In this document: piece by piece, positions 52,136 to 60,409 of the stretch
Layout: each line of letters starts with the position of its first letter
Numbering within the stretch: position 1 is the stretch's first letter
From: Candidatus Obscuribacter phosphatis
Lineage (GTDB): Bacteria > Cyanobacteriota > Vampirovibrionia > Obscuribacterales > Obscuribacteraceae
NCBI GenBank assembly: GCA_001899315.1
Contig: MOYA01000001.1
Span: 869,105-933,104, forward strand
DNA length: 64,000 nucleotides
Direction: 5' to 3'
The notes under the pieces: model-generated
Told to the model about the DNA's origin: nothing
Database searches by the model: none
Seen by the model: the letters and a program-made list of their open reading frames with translations, nothing else
Made by a program: the position numbers and the translations under genes

Positions 52136-53470
52136 ATGAAATCTGACGATCTTGATCGTTTTAGTCGGCTTAAGATCTTTCTTTCTGACGAGTACGCAGC
52201 GCGTCGACAATGTCTACTTGATAAGTTTAATTCCGACTATCCTGATGAACCCTCATGCTGGAAGTACATAATTTCCAAATTGAGAGTGTTGGGCTTATTG
52301 AATTGCCGAATTTGTGGTTCGCCTGATGTCATTGTGTCTGATGATTTTAGAGTGCTTTTCTGTCAAGATTGCGCCGCAGAAAGTCGTTCTACTGCGGGCA
52401 CGTTTTTTCATGGCGTGAGGAAAGTTAGAGCTTGGCTTTTCTCTATTTGGATATCTGAACACGGCTTTTATGTCAGTTCGAAGTGGTTTGCCTCTGCTAT
52501 TTCTATAGCGCAGTCCTCTGCTCTTCATATTATTAAGTCCACTCTCCTTGCCGCAGAAAGGAACTTTGATGTTGTTGCATCCCTTGAAGTCCCCCTCTCT
52601 AATCTAAATCGTTTTTTCGCAAAGCGCACAATACTTACTCCTGCTCTGCTTAAGCCGAGTCAAGAATTAGATGAATCATTTGTCTACGACACTCACTCGC
52701 AGAGCAAACCAAATGATGATGGAAGAGAATCAGAGTCAGGAAAGAATGACTATACTGAGATTGTTGACGTGGACTTCGAAGCTATCGATACGTCTATGAA
52801 CGCAGCATCTATGAAAGATTCAGCTGCTTCCAGTTTTGACTCAGAGGCTTTGTCATCATCATCATCTTCTTCTTCTTCTTCTTCACCTCTTGAGTTTGAG
52901 GTTTCATCAGCAGTCGAGTCTGCTAACGAATGCTGCAGCTTAGATGGTCAAGAGGAGAATTTTGAAAATCATAGATTGTCCTCTGTCTATCGCTCACTAG
53001 GATCAACTCCACTTACAGTTGACCAAATCTCTGCAATAACTGGATTGGACTGGCAGGAGATTCTAGCGGCATTGACAGAACTTGAGTTTGACGGCTTAGT
53101 GACAGGGCTGGCAGGGGGCTCGTATATCTTGAGCAATGATAACGTGGACGGTGTTGTGCTCAGGTCCGAGAATTTCGCAAGTGAACAATCTAAGGGATTT
53201 GACGCTAAAGCAGACGCTGAATATACTCGCGAGAATTTCTACATTTCGGTGCGATGCTTTTTTCGTGTGATTCTTGATATCGCACACGGAGTGAGTCGTA
53301 AGTATATGTCTCTTTATCTTGCTTGCGCCAATCATCTCGTCATCGCTGATCTAGACGAAAGCTTCATGGAGATTTGCCTGCGGACTGGATATCTTGGGCG
53401 CAAGGTCCTTCGGTCATATATTGCGCCAGCCTTTCTCAAATTCGCCCCGCTAGAAGTTCCCGATAGATAA
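52136..53470 (+). CDS. IS1595-like transposase-derived zinc-ribbon/winged-helix protein
   Basis: 444 residues. Residues about 55-140 match the N-terminal zinc ribbon and helix of IS1595/ISXO2 transposases (CRICGSPD...LFCQDCAAESRSTAGTFFHGVRKVRAWLFSIWI). A Ser-rich linker follows. Near 300-345 is a DprA-C-like winged helix (LTVDQISAITGLDWQEILAALTELEFDGLVTGLAGGSYIL). The end has a transposase-like GVSRKYMSLYLACANHL. The DDE catalytic core between ribbon and end is absent and there are no terminal repeats or target duplications, so it is probably a domesticated DNA-binding protein. The upstream palindrome may be its target (hypothesis). Confidence 0.7.
   Translation: MKSDDLDRFSRLKIFLSDEYAARRQCLLDKFNSDYPDEPSCWKYIISKLRVLGLLNCRICGSPDVIVSDDFRVLFCQDCAAESRSTAGTFFHGVRKVRAWLFSIWISEHGFYVSSKWFASAISIAQSSALHIIKSTLLAAERNFDVVASLEVPLSNLNRFFAKRTILTPALLKPSQELDESFVYDTHSQSKPNDDGRESESGKNDYTEIVDVDFEAIDTSMNAASMKDSAASSFDSEALSSSSSSSSSSSPLEFEVSSAVESANECCSLDGQEENFENHRLSSVYRSLGSTPLTVDQISAITGLDWQEILAALTELEFDGLVTGLAGGSYILSNDNVDGVVLRSENFASEQSKGFDAKADAEYTRENFYISVRCFFRVILDIAHGVSRKYMSLYLACANHLVIADLDESFMEICLRTGYLGRKVLRSYIAPAFLKFAPLEVPDR
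52853..52887 (+). repeat. Trinucleotide repeat encoding poly-Ser
   Basis: TCA and TCT units in a row within the transposase-derived gene, coding for about ten Ser; slippage here could change linker length in frame. Confidence 0.8.
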
Positions 53471-53593
53471 GGAGGCAGTACTGCAAGAGCTTTATCGCCA
53501 TACTTCTAGCCTTTAGTGGGTTCAACCCTAATTTCTTGTCCCTTTTAGTTCTTATTTTGTGAGTAAGGCAAGTGGGCAAGGGTGAGTGCAATT

Positions 53594-54202
53594 ATGTTTT
53601 GGTCAAAAGAAAAAAGAGAATTTCTGCTAAGGGGGTCCGCAATTTGTTTCGTTTCTATGCTTCTTTGGCAGGGCTGCGCGCAAGCCGAGCTGGTTAGCTA
53701 TCCCTACGACTGGACAATTGAGATAAAGAGTAAGCCATTGATTCGCCAGTTTCAGTTTTCTGGATCTCAACTGAAGCAGGTCGAGAAGCTTGATATTCAT
53801 TATCATCCAGCCAAGGACAATGAGACCAAGACTCAATATGAGTATCTCTGGTATAGCAAGGGTAAGGCGCTCGGTCTTGAGAAGAAACGCAAGTTTGATT
53901 TGCCTGAGGGCGAAGGTGTTGCCATTCGGGTTACTCATAGTGCAGTGCCTACAGAAGGCGAGAAGAAGGCTTGTGCTGGAGCTGTCCTTAGAGTTGCGCT
54001 TGATGCTTTCCTAAACAAGAATCCAGTAGTGCAAGTAAGATTACCGCATTCTTCATTTAACGACATCGCCAATCGACTTGAAGAGCTGGGTATGCAGGTG
54101 GCTCCTGATAGTCCTGATGATTTTTCCGGCGGTTATAGTTCAAACCTCACACTCTATCTCTATTCTGAGCCGGACGGATTGAAGAGGGTTCTATATCGAT
54201 AG
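53594..54202 (+). CDS. Secreted protein of unknown family
   Basis: 202 residues from the ATG at 53594, chosen for GGTGAG 7 nt upstream; a GTG 12 nt earlier is possible. A signal peptide (SAICFVSMLLWQGCAQA) precedes a beta-rich domain (YDWTIEIKSKPLIRQFQFSGSQLKQVEKLDIHYHPAKD). No family recognised and no catalytic motif seen. It lies between the transposase-derived gene and pilin-like genes, ending in a terminator. Confidence 0.65.
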   Translation: MFWSKEKREFLLRGSAICFVSMLLWQGCAQAELVSYPYDWTIEIKSKPLIRQFQFSGSQLKQVEKLDIHYHPAKDNETKTQYEYLWYSKGKALGLEKKRKFDLPEGEGVAIRVTHSAVPTEGEKKACAGAVLRVALDAFLNKNPVVQVRLPHSSFNDIANRLEELGMQVAPDSPDDFSGGYSSNLTLYLYSEPDGLKRVLYR

Positions 54203-54218
54203 TTAAGTGAAACAACAA

Positions 54219-54256
54219 GAAAGAGGGTCTCATTCAAATGAGACCCTCTTTCCATT
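54219..54256. terminator. Bidirectional terminator
   Basis: A 15-bp perfect stem (GAAAGAGGGTCTCAT with loop TCAA) and T/A tracts. Shared by the secreted-protein gene and the convergent TadE-like gene. Confidence 0.85.
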
Positions 54257-54349
54257 TTTCTAAGATTTTGAGCTAGTGCCAAGAATAGATCTGAGTTTTT
54301 ATAATTCTTGAAAATTCTTCCTTCTTCGTTATTTTGATGTCTCTGAGAA

Positions 54350-54829
54350 CTATCCATCAGATTTCATGACATAGGTGATTGGTACTTTGTGGCTTGAGCT
54401 AAGTGATACGCCACCCATAATGGCTCCAACTAGAAAAGGTGGATAGATATCGATAGTGGTCGTAATTGCAACATCTCCATCTATTGCGCCACCCGTGCTG
54501 TTTGGTGGAATGTCGCGAACAGTTTCCACAGCCACTAGTGTATTTCTAATCTTTGCCGGAAAATTAGTTGAATAGAGTTTTGTTGCAACCGATAGCGCTC
54601 TTTGGTAAGGGGCTTTATCCGGAGTAAGGTTTCTTGAATCTCCGAGAGAAAATTCTGAAGGTGGACCGGATGCGGCTGCTCTTGCTGCATCTCTGCATAT
54701 AGAGTCATTGATTGCGGCGCCGATTGCCAAAATTCCAAGGTCGATTGCGGTTAGGACAATTGGAACTAGTAGCACTAGAGCTCCTACTAGTTCCGCAACG
54801 CCTTGTCCTCTAGTTTTTCTTCTTGTCAT
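54350..54829 (-). CDS. TadE-like pilus-assembly / minor pilin-like protein
   Basis: 159 residues. The ATG at 54829 gives the usual TadE start (RKTRGQGVAELVGALVLLVPIVLTAIDLGILAIGAAINDSICRDAARAAA): basic residues, a Glu after a short polar stretch, one long membrane helix and an Arg-Ala-Ala-rich region. The C-terminal part is beta-rich. TadE/F proteins assist Flp pilus assembly. Upstream, a 26-bp palindrome sits in the divergent promoter with the pilin-like gene at 55053. Confidence 0.8.
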   Translation of the reverse strand: MTRRKTRGQGVAELVGALVLLVPIVLTAIDLGILAIGAAINDSICRDAARAAASGPPSEFSLGDSRNLTPDKAPYQRALSVATKLYSTNFPAKIRNTLVAVETVRDIPPNSTGGAIDGDVAITTTIDIYPPFLVGAIMGGVSLSSSHKVPITYVMKSDG

Positions 54830-54863
54830 AATAATTTGCCATTTTGAAAACTTCGGGTTTTGC

Positions 54864-54889
54864 AAAATGAACCGATATCGGTTCATTTT
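54864..54889. promoter_or_regulatory. 26-bp perfect palindrome in the divergent pilin promoter region
   Basis: Half-site AAAATGAACCGAT and its exact complement. It lies 35 bp from the minus-strand ATG (54829) and 163 bp from the plus-strand GTG (55053). It has the same length, the same A4/T4 ends and the same core as the palindrome at 52027-52052. Confidence 0.6.
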
Positions 54890-55052
54890 TAACCCTTGAG
54901 TGCTGACTTCAAAATCTTGCTTATTAGGAAGATTATTCATACAGCCTGCGCGCTGGAAAATTGCCAATCTTGCTCCTAAATCTCTTCTGCATTTCAGTTT
55001 CCTATTGGCGAGAGGCAATTTTGGTTATTTCGCATAAAGGGGAGAATTTACT

Positions 55053-55586
55053 GTGAGAGCCGTACGAAGAAAGTCTGGGCATGCAATTAGTGAGTTTGCT
55101 GCTGCTCTTATCGTTTTGGTGACCTTTGTTTTTGCTCCATTGATTAATGTTGGTATCGTGCCTATTAGATATCTCATGGCGCAAGGTGTTCTCACTGAGC
55201 TTTGTCACCGAGTGGTTCTTTCGGAGCGAAGGTCTGAAGCGATTTCCCTTTTCACAAACGAGCTTTGGTCTAAGTCCGTTCTGCAGAAATGCGGGGTAGA
55301 AGTCTCCAATGCCAAGATTGGGTTAACAGTTTTGGGTAAAGACAACAGCAAGTTAAGTATTGTTGGTGCGGAGCCGATTCCAAGTGAGTGGTTGCCAGGC
55401 GGAAGCATGGAAGCTTCTGTCTTCAGCTTAGAAATTTCAGTTGATTGCGCGATCGCTCCGTTGTTCCAAACTAGCCCGGGGTTGCCGGGTTTTACCAGTC
55501 CAGTGGTGATGAAGCTAAAGGCTAGCTCACCGTGGGAGAACTTTGGTATTGATCCAGTATCGCAGGAGTATTTCGTCAATGAGTAG
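55053..55586 (+). CDS. Pilin-like / TadE-like membrane protein
   Basis: 177 residues from a GTG with AAAGGGGAG upstream. N-terminus RRKSGHAISEFAAALIVLVTFVFAPLINVGIVPIRYL: short basic leader, Ile-Ser-Glu and a single membrane helix as in pilin-like/TadE proteins. A periplasmic domain with two cysteines follows. It overlaps the next gene by 8 nt. It probably belongs to a Tad-type minor pilin set. Confidence 0.72.
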   Translation: MRAVRRKSGHAISEFAAALIVLVTFVFAPLINVGIVPIRYLMAQGVLTELCHRVVLSERRSEAISLFTNELWSKSVLQKCGVEVSNAKIGLTVLGKDNSKLSIVGAEPIPSEWLPGGSMEASVFSLEISVDCAIAPLFQTSPGLPGFTSPVVMKLKASSPWENFGIDPVSQEYFVNE

Positions 55587-56481
55587 GCGCTGCCGCACTG
55601 CAATCAGCAAATTTGTGAACGTGTCGCCCAAGAGACGAGCCAGAGGATCAGTGTTGGTTCTTGGATCTTTCCTAATGGCGTTTCTCGCTTTGGCTCTTTT
55701 GATTGGCTATAGCTATGGTGGGTTGTTTTTCGAGCATAATCGACTTCAGGCTTCTGCTAACGAGGTTGCTTTAGCTGGCGCACGCAAGCTAAACGAATTT
55801 GATCGACTTGGGCAGATGAATAATATGGTTGCTCGTTCCAGACAATTGGTGTTTGAAGGACGCAGGCAGCTAGAGGAAGCGAACGACAAGTATCCAGGGA
55901 TTGCTGCTCTTGCTAATGAGCTTCTCGATGAGGCTCACGAATCGGCAGTTTTACTAGAAAATCAGAGAAGTCTATTGAACGTTGTAGCCAGATCTGAGGC
56001 AAATATAGCAGTGCAGAGTAAGTTCGACGAAGTGAAAGGATCTTACGCCATGTTTCTTCCTTGGATGAAAGTTGAGACTCCCGAACTAGCTGGCTATCAG
56101 TGTGGTCGCTGTACCGGTGTGGAATCTAACGTGGAGTTTATGGCGACCTTGAGCGGCTTGGCTAGTTTTGATAAGGAAAAAGGTTATGTCGTTGGCGATC
56201 TGCATCCTTACTATAAGAGTCATGTAAATGCCAAGCTAAGCGGACCTGATAGTGATTTGGACTTTAAAATTTCGAGCCTTGCAGCCACGGTGAAGAACTC
56301 TACTCCGCCAGCACGAATTATTTTGCCTGGTAATTTTCATTCAATAGCATCGGGCGACCTACCATCAGTTTGCCGAGTCAAGCTTTGGCTTCCTGTCTCT
56401 ACCGGTTATGGACCGTATGCGGGCGGCAAGATGAGCTGTGTCGGCGCGGCTGCTGCCACTGGCGGTTTGCCGCAGCAATAG
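55579..56481 (+). CDS. TadG-like protein
   Basis: 300 residues from the ATG at 55579 that overlaps the previous stop. N-terminal RARGSVLVLGSFLMAFLALALLIGYSYGGLFFEHNRLQASANEVALAGARKLNEF: basic leader and one helix, then a long, partly helical extracytoplasmic part. The N-terminal pattern is that of TadG/TadE-like (Flp pilus) proteins; the usual C-terminal vWA-like domain is not evident. Two CxxC cysteines occur (CGRC). Confidence 0.68.
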   Translation: MSRRCRTAISKFVNVSPKRRARGSVLVLGSFLMAFLALALLIGYSYGGLFFEHNRLQASANEVALAGARKLNEFDRLGQMNNMVARSRQLVFEGRRQLEEANDKYPGIAALANELLDEAHESAVLLENQRSLLNVVARSEANIAVQSKFDEVKGSYAMFLPWMKVETPELAGYQCGRCTGVESNVEFMATLSGLASFDKEKGYVVGDLHPYYKSHVNAKLSGPDSDLDFKISSLAATVKNSTPPARIILPGNFHSIASGDLPSVCRVKLWLPVSTGYGPYAGGKMSCVGAAAATGGLPQQ

Positions 56482-56589
56482 GCAAAGATTTCGATTCTGT
56501 GTCTAACGCTACTGCGAAATTTGGCTCATCTGCGATAATCTATGCGTCTATGATTGCTGATGTTTCTATCTAAATTGCCTGAGGTTATG

Positions 56590-56943
56590 ATGAGTAAAGG
56601 AATTACTCTCTACGAGAAGCCCACATGTTCCAAGTGTCGCGAAGCCGTAAAGTTGCTTAAGAGTAAGGGCGTCGAGTTCGAGAAGGTCAATTATTTTGAA
56701 ACGCCTATCGATGAAGCCAAGCTGACCGAGCTTCTCAAGAAAATGAAGCTGCCTGCCCGTGACTTGCTACGTAAGTCGGAGGCTAGATATAAGGAGCTGA
56801 AGCTTTCTGAGGCTAAGATGGCAGATTCTGAGGTGATTCGGCTTATGGTCCAATATCCTGAGCTCATGCAAAGACCAATAGTCGAGAAAGGTTCGCGCGC
56901 TGTACTGGGTCGCCCAACCGAGAATATCGAAGAGCTTCTCTAA
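56590..56943 (+). CDS. arsC: ArsC/Spx-family arsenate reductase-like protein
   Basis: 117 residues. The start at 56590 is preceded by GAGG at 5 nt. The ArsC/Spx thioredoxin-like fold is marked by TLYEKPTCSKCREAVKLLKSKGVEFEKVNYFETPI and the closing PIVEKGSRAVLGRPTENIEELL. The catalytic cysteine is the first of CSKC. The family reduces arsenate with glutathione or thioredoxin, or regulates transcription (Spx). No ars operon partners nearby, so arsenic is not certain. Confidence 0.85.
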   Translation: MSKGITLYEKPTCSKCREAVKLLKSKGVEFEKVNYFETPIDEAKLTELLKKMKLPARDLLRKSEARYKELKLSEAKMADSEVIRLMVQYPELMQRPIVEKGSRAVLGRPTENIEELL

Positions 56944-57030
56944 GAATAGATTGCTCGCCAGATAAACATATGGGCGGTACCGTTATCGCTCGCAGCAGGC
57001 TTTGAAAAGCTTAATCTCCTGCTGGAATCA

Positions 57031-57170
57031 GAGAAAGAGCCTATCTCTTGAGAAAGAGCCTATCTCTTGAGAAAGCACCTATCTCTAGAGATAGCGCCCA
57101 TCTCTAGAGAAAGCGCCCATTTCTAGATAAATCACCCATCAATAGAAAAGTCACTCAACTAGATAAGTCT
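57031..57170. repeat. 19-bp tandem repeat array
   Basis: Six units of 19 bp (first GAGAAAGAGCCTATCTCTT) plus shorter ones. Units one and two are identical and they drift steadily to the right (for example GATAAATCACCCATCAATA). Spacer-less and degenerate, so not CRISPR. Lies between the ArsC-like and the convergent saccharopine-dehydrogenase-like gene. Confidence 0.8.
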
Positions 57171-57220
57171 TTGAGGCGGTGTGACAGGCTAAAACAGAGC
57201 CGCCCAAGCTGCGGTTGTCA

Positions 57221-58303
57221 TTAGTTGCTGCCTACCAATTCGTGTGACTTCACGCCTCTTTCAGCCAGGTCCTCAAGCAGAGCCGAAACGATTGTTTTGT
57301 CTTTGCCCAATACTTCAGGTGCATGCACACCCGGCTGTGTGAACTGACCCCGGGCTAGGATCATAGCCGTAGCGGCGGTTGTAAATCCGGTAGTGCGGCT
57401 CATTGCTGAGATATTGTCGGTGTGTTTGTCTAGGAGACGATAGGTCTTAGTTTTGTTGCCCTTTCTGGCCATAACTGTCATCAGTAGGCAATCTTCGAAC
57501 TTACTAGCCGGGTAGCTTTCATTGAGCACTCTGGCTGTTTGCGGAATGTGATCATCGGCGAAGAAACCCATTTGCCATAAGCTTTTCATAGTCTCTAGGT
57601 GCCCAGCCCAGCGCAGAGTGCGTTCGCTCATTTCCGGAATATCGGGGAAGCTGGTTAAAAGGGAGCGCAAACCGTCGGAGAGAAAGGCTTCCATCTCGCC
57701 TAGTTCTTTGTCTTTGAATGGTTCGATTTCGGCTTCTAGTGGATGTGGGGCTATATCTTGTCCCTTCACTCTGGCCCTTGCCGGTCTTACATACTCGGCA
57801 ATAAGGTCTTGCGGATTGAAATAAATTGCATGATTGAAGACATCTGCCGGCTTCTGCGGCACGCCGCCTACATAGATTTTGGCTTCGTCCAAGCCACCTA
57901 GCTCTGTATAGGCATGGCTGACCAGAATATGCGAAAGCCCTGGTGCGATGCCGCAATCTACGACACAACAGGAGCCAGATTGAAGGGCTTCGTCATTTAG
58001 TGAAAGCGGGGGATCTGGTGTAAAGCTAACGTCTACGACTGGTTTGCCGCATTTGAGCAAGTTTTTGAGACTCTCATGAGCAATGGCGCTGGGCACGGCT
58101 AAGATGCAAACATCGGCATTTTCAGCCACTTCTTTCACTTGTGCGAGGTTGAGAACATCGACTTTTTTATGAGTGATTTGGCCAGACTTTTCTTCTTTGG
58201 CGACTATGTCGGCGATTACTATTTGCGGCTTTTCCGGTCTTGCCGCCAAGTTATCGGCAATTACCTTACCCTGAAGACCGCCGCCAAAAATAACTATCTT
58301 CAT
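57221..58303 (-). CDS. Saccharopine dehydrogenase-like oxidoreductase
   Basis: 360 residues. The N-terminal Rossmann fold has GGGLQGKVIADNL and VVDVSFTPDPP; the C-terminal catalytic part has DCGIAPGLSHILVSHAYTELGG and a long substrate-binding region. This matches saccharopine-dehydrogenase-family (LYS1/carboxynorspermidine-type) NAD(P) enzymes, for which substrates include lysine precursors. The real substrate is unknown. GGAGTGG precedes the ATG. Confidence 0.88.
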   Translation of the reverse strand: MKIVIFGGGLQGKVIADNLAARPEKPQIVIADIVAKEEKSGQITHKKVDVLNLAQVKEVAENADVCILAVPSAIAHESLKNLLKCGKPVVDVSFTPDPPLSLNDEALQSGSCCVVDCGIAPGLSHILVSHAYTELGGLDEAKIYVGGVPQKPADVFNHAIYFNPQDLIAEYVRPARARVKGQDIAPHPLEAEIEPFKDKELGEMEAFLSDGLRSLLTSFPDIPEMSERTLRWAGHLETMKSLWQMGFFADDHIPQTARVLNESYPASKFEDCLLMTVMARKGNKTKTYRLLDKHTDNISAMSRTTGFTTAATAMILARGQFTQPGVHAPEVLGKDKTIVSALLEDLAERGVKSHELVGSN

Positions 58304-58394
58304 AAATCCACTCCGCTATGCGCCAACCGAATTACAGCACTGACTTGAGGTAAGCATAAACAAAAGTAAACAATGGCACCTTAGAACTAACTTC

Positions 58395-58423
58395 TTTGAA
58401 GGCGCTCTCATTATTGTTATTCT
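58395..58423 (+). promoter_or_regulatory. Promoter of the DUF4239 gene, leaderless type
   Basis: TTGAAG (58396-58401), 16-nt spacer, TATTCT (58418-58423), then 7 nt to the ATG. No Shine-Dalgarno. Confidence 0.5.
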
Positions 58424-58430
58424 CTTCATA

Positions 58431-59228
58431 ATGAATTCACTAGCTCATGCTCTACTGCTTATAGTCGTTTTTGTCTGCATGGCCTTGCTCGGTCAGGTAC
58501 TGGTCAATCGCTTCGTCAAGCGCGAAGTGCTTGAAGTGCACCATAGCGCAGGCGAAGCCATGATGGGCGTGGTTGGCACACTCTTTTCGGTGCTGCTCGG
58601 TTTTATGGTGGCGTCGGCAATGGATAAATATAACGACGCCCGCATGCACGACGAACTGGAAGCTAGTAATGTCGCCAGTGTTTTTCGCGTGGCGCGCGGC
58701 TTGTCCGATATTGATCGACCTCGCATCAGGCAGCTCTGTCGTGAGTATGTCGACGATGTCATCAATTCTGAGTGGCCCAAGATGGAGAAAGGCGTCAAGA
58801 TCAACCATGGCTGGGAGACTTATCAGAAGCTCTGGGAAGCAGTGGTGGCAAGCGTTCCAGAGAATGACCGCCAGAGTAATCTGCAGCAGGGCCTGATCGC
58901 ATCTATGCAAAGTCTCGGAGAAAATAGAAGGGCGCGTATTTTGCTTGCCCAGACCGGCCTTCAGGCTAGCTTGTGGTTGATTGTCGGCTTCGGCGCGGTC
59001 ATCACTGTTTTGTTAAGCTATGTCTTTGCTTCTCAGTTCCCCAAGGTGCAAGGCTTTATGACTACTTTGGTGGCAACGGCCTTGGCTCTCAATATTTGGT
59101 TGCTCTCAGCGTACAGCCACCCTTACACGGGTGAGCTTAGAATACGCCCTAATATGTTCGAGCTTCTCAAAGAAAATGTTCTAAATGTTCCAGATGGTCC
59201 GTCGCGCTATTTGCATGATGCTAAATAG
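58431..59228 (+). CDS. DUF4239 (bestrophin-like) membrane protein
   Basis: 265 residues with the same architecture as the protein at 21787-22590: two N-terminal helices, GEAMMGVVGTLFSVLLGFMVASAMDKYNDAR, a charged cytoplasmic part (SEWPKMEKG) and two C-terminal helices. Function unknown; possible ion channel by distant relation. Preceded by a promoter-like pair with no ribosome site. Confidence 0.86.
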   Translation: MNSLAHALLLIVVFVCMALLGQVLVNRFVKREVLEVHHSAGEAMMGVVGTLFSVLLGFMVASAMDKYNDARMHDELEASNVASVFRVARGLSDIDRPRIRQLCREYVDDVINSEWPKMEKGVKINHGWETYQKLWEAVVASVPENDRQSNLQQGLIASMQSLGENRRARILLAQTGLQASLWLIVGFGAVITVLLSYVFASQFPKVQGFMTTLVATALALNIWLLSAYSHPYTGELRIRPNMFELLKENVLNVPDGPSRYLHDAK

Positions 59229-59320
59229 AGAAGTTTGTCTTTCTTTGATATTTTAAATAATCTAGAGAAATAGCTGGTCTTCTATGAGGGGTCTCTAGAA
59301 AGAAACAAATTGAGCAGTTT

Positions 59321-60403
59321 ATGCATCTTAGAGAACCAGTCAACAGGTATTGTCCAGGAGTTCTTCTTTTGACAGAGTTTGAGCACTATTTCCTTACAGA
59401 CCGTAAACTTGAGCGCTCTGGCAAGTATTCGAATAAGAGTTCCGGTTTGGGTTCGCTAAACTTCGGCAAGATAAGAAAAGAAGCCGGTGGACCTCTGAAT
59501 TTCATTTCTTTGCCTTCTTACAGACAATTGTTTGAAGAACTGGAAGAGAAGTTCTTGCAAGGTTATGAACTTCTGATCTTCGTGCACGGTTATTCTCATT
59601 CTTTCAATAAGTTGCTAGGTTCTGCTGAGCGGCTTCATAGACTTTATGGCGGTGATAAATTTGTCATCCTTGTCTATAGCTGGCCTTCGCTCGGTCTTCC
59701 GGCGTTTTACGCTGCTGATAGAAAGGCGGCAGAGGAGAGTGCAAGAAATTTCGCCATATTTCTTGCAGACCTCAAGAATTATGCCAAGACAGCTAGATCT
59801 GAATCGCGATTTCTCGAGCGCATTAATCTAGTGGCTGTCTCTATGGGCAATTACCTTCTCGATTTAGCCCTAAAAGAACTGGTGCTTGATAGCAATGCTT
59901 TAGCCGATGCGCTTTTAGACGCCTCAGATAAAGTCGCCAATGGACAGTCGGGTTCTGAGAAGTCTGGCAAAAATAAGGTCTTTAATGAAATTGTGCATAT
60001 GGCGGCTGACCTAGATGAGAATTCGGAACAGCTCTATAGCCTTGATAGTGGCTTTGCTCGCAGGGTGCACATTTATGGAAACAAGACCGATGTCTTGCTT
60101 TCAATCTCAACTGGCATTCATAGAAGGAAAAGGCTTGGTCTAAAGCCCGATCCGCTTCATTTTGGCGAGTATTTGAGTAAGAGCAGGAACCCGCTTAAAC
60201 CAGATGAAACCGATTTGCATTTGGTCGATACCACTGCTGTTAGTATCAGACAGTTTTTCAGTCCTTCCACTTTTTCTATTGAAGAGCTTTCTTACTCGAC
60301 CTTGCACAACTATATGTTTAGGGTCGACTCGGTCATTCAAGATCTACGAATGGTGCTACAGCACCAACCGTTTGAAGCAGACTTTAGGAAGCTTACTTAC
60401 TGA
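59321..60403 (+). CDS. Alpha/beta hydrolase, DUF900 type
   Basis: 360 residues. The beta-strand/oxyanion loop LLIFVHGYSHSFNKLL, the nucleophile elbow VSMGN with Ser, and acid/base candidates MAADLDEN and VHIYGNKTD fit DUF900 esterase-like hydrolases. No signal peptide. A 60-residue N-terminal extension precedes the fold. Substrate unknown. Confidence 0.85.
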   Translation: MHLREPVNRYCPGVLLLTEFEHYFLTDRKLERSGKYSNKSSGLGSLNFGKIRKEAGGPLNFISLPSYRQLFEELEEKFLQGYELLIFVHGYSHSFNKLLGSAERLHRLYGGDKFVILVYSWPSLGLPAFYAADRKAAEESARNFAIFLADLKNYAKTARSESRFLERINLVAVSMGNYLLDLALKELVLDSNALADALLDASDKVANGQSGSEKSGKNKVFNEIVHMAADLDENSEQLYSLDSGFARRVHIYGNKTDVLLSISTGIHRRKRLGLKPDPLHFGEYLSKSRNPLKPDETDLHLVDTTAVSIRQFFSPSTFSIEELSYSTLHNYMFRVDSVIQDLRMVLQHQPFEADFRKLTY

Positions 60404-60409
60404 ACTTGT

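Noticed and set aside
52027-54889. Mobile element bounded by the palindromes
   Set aside because: Palindromes have no orientation and no target-site duplication is visible. The transposase-derived protein has no DDE core.
57031-57170. CRISPR array
   Set aside because: The units are contiguous without spacers, degenerate and 19 bp long; no cas genes are present.
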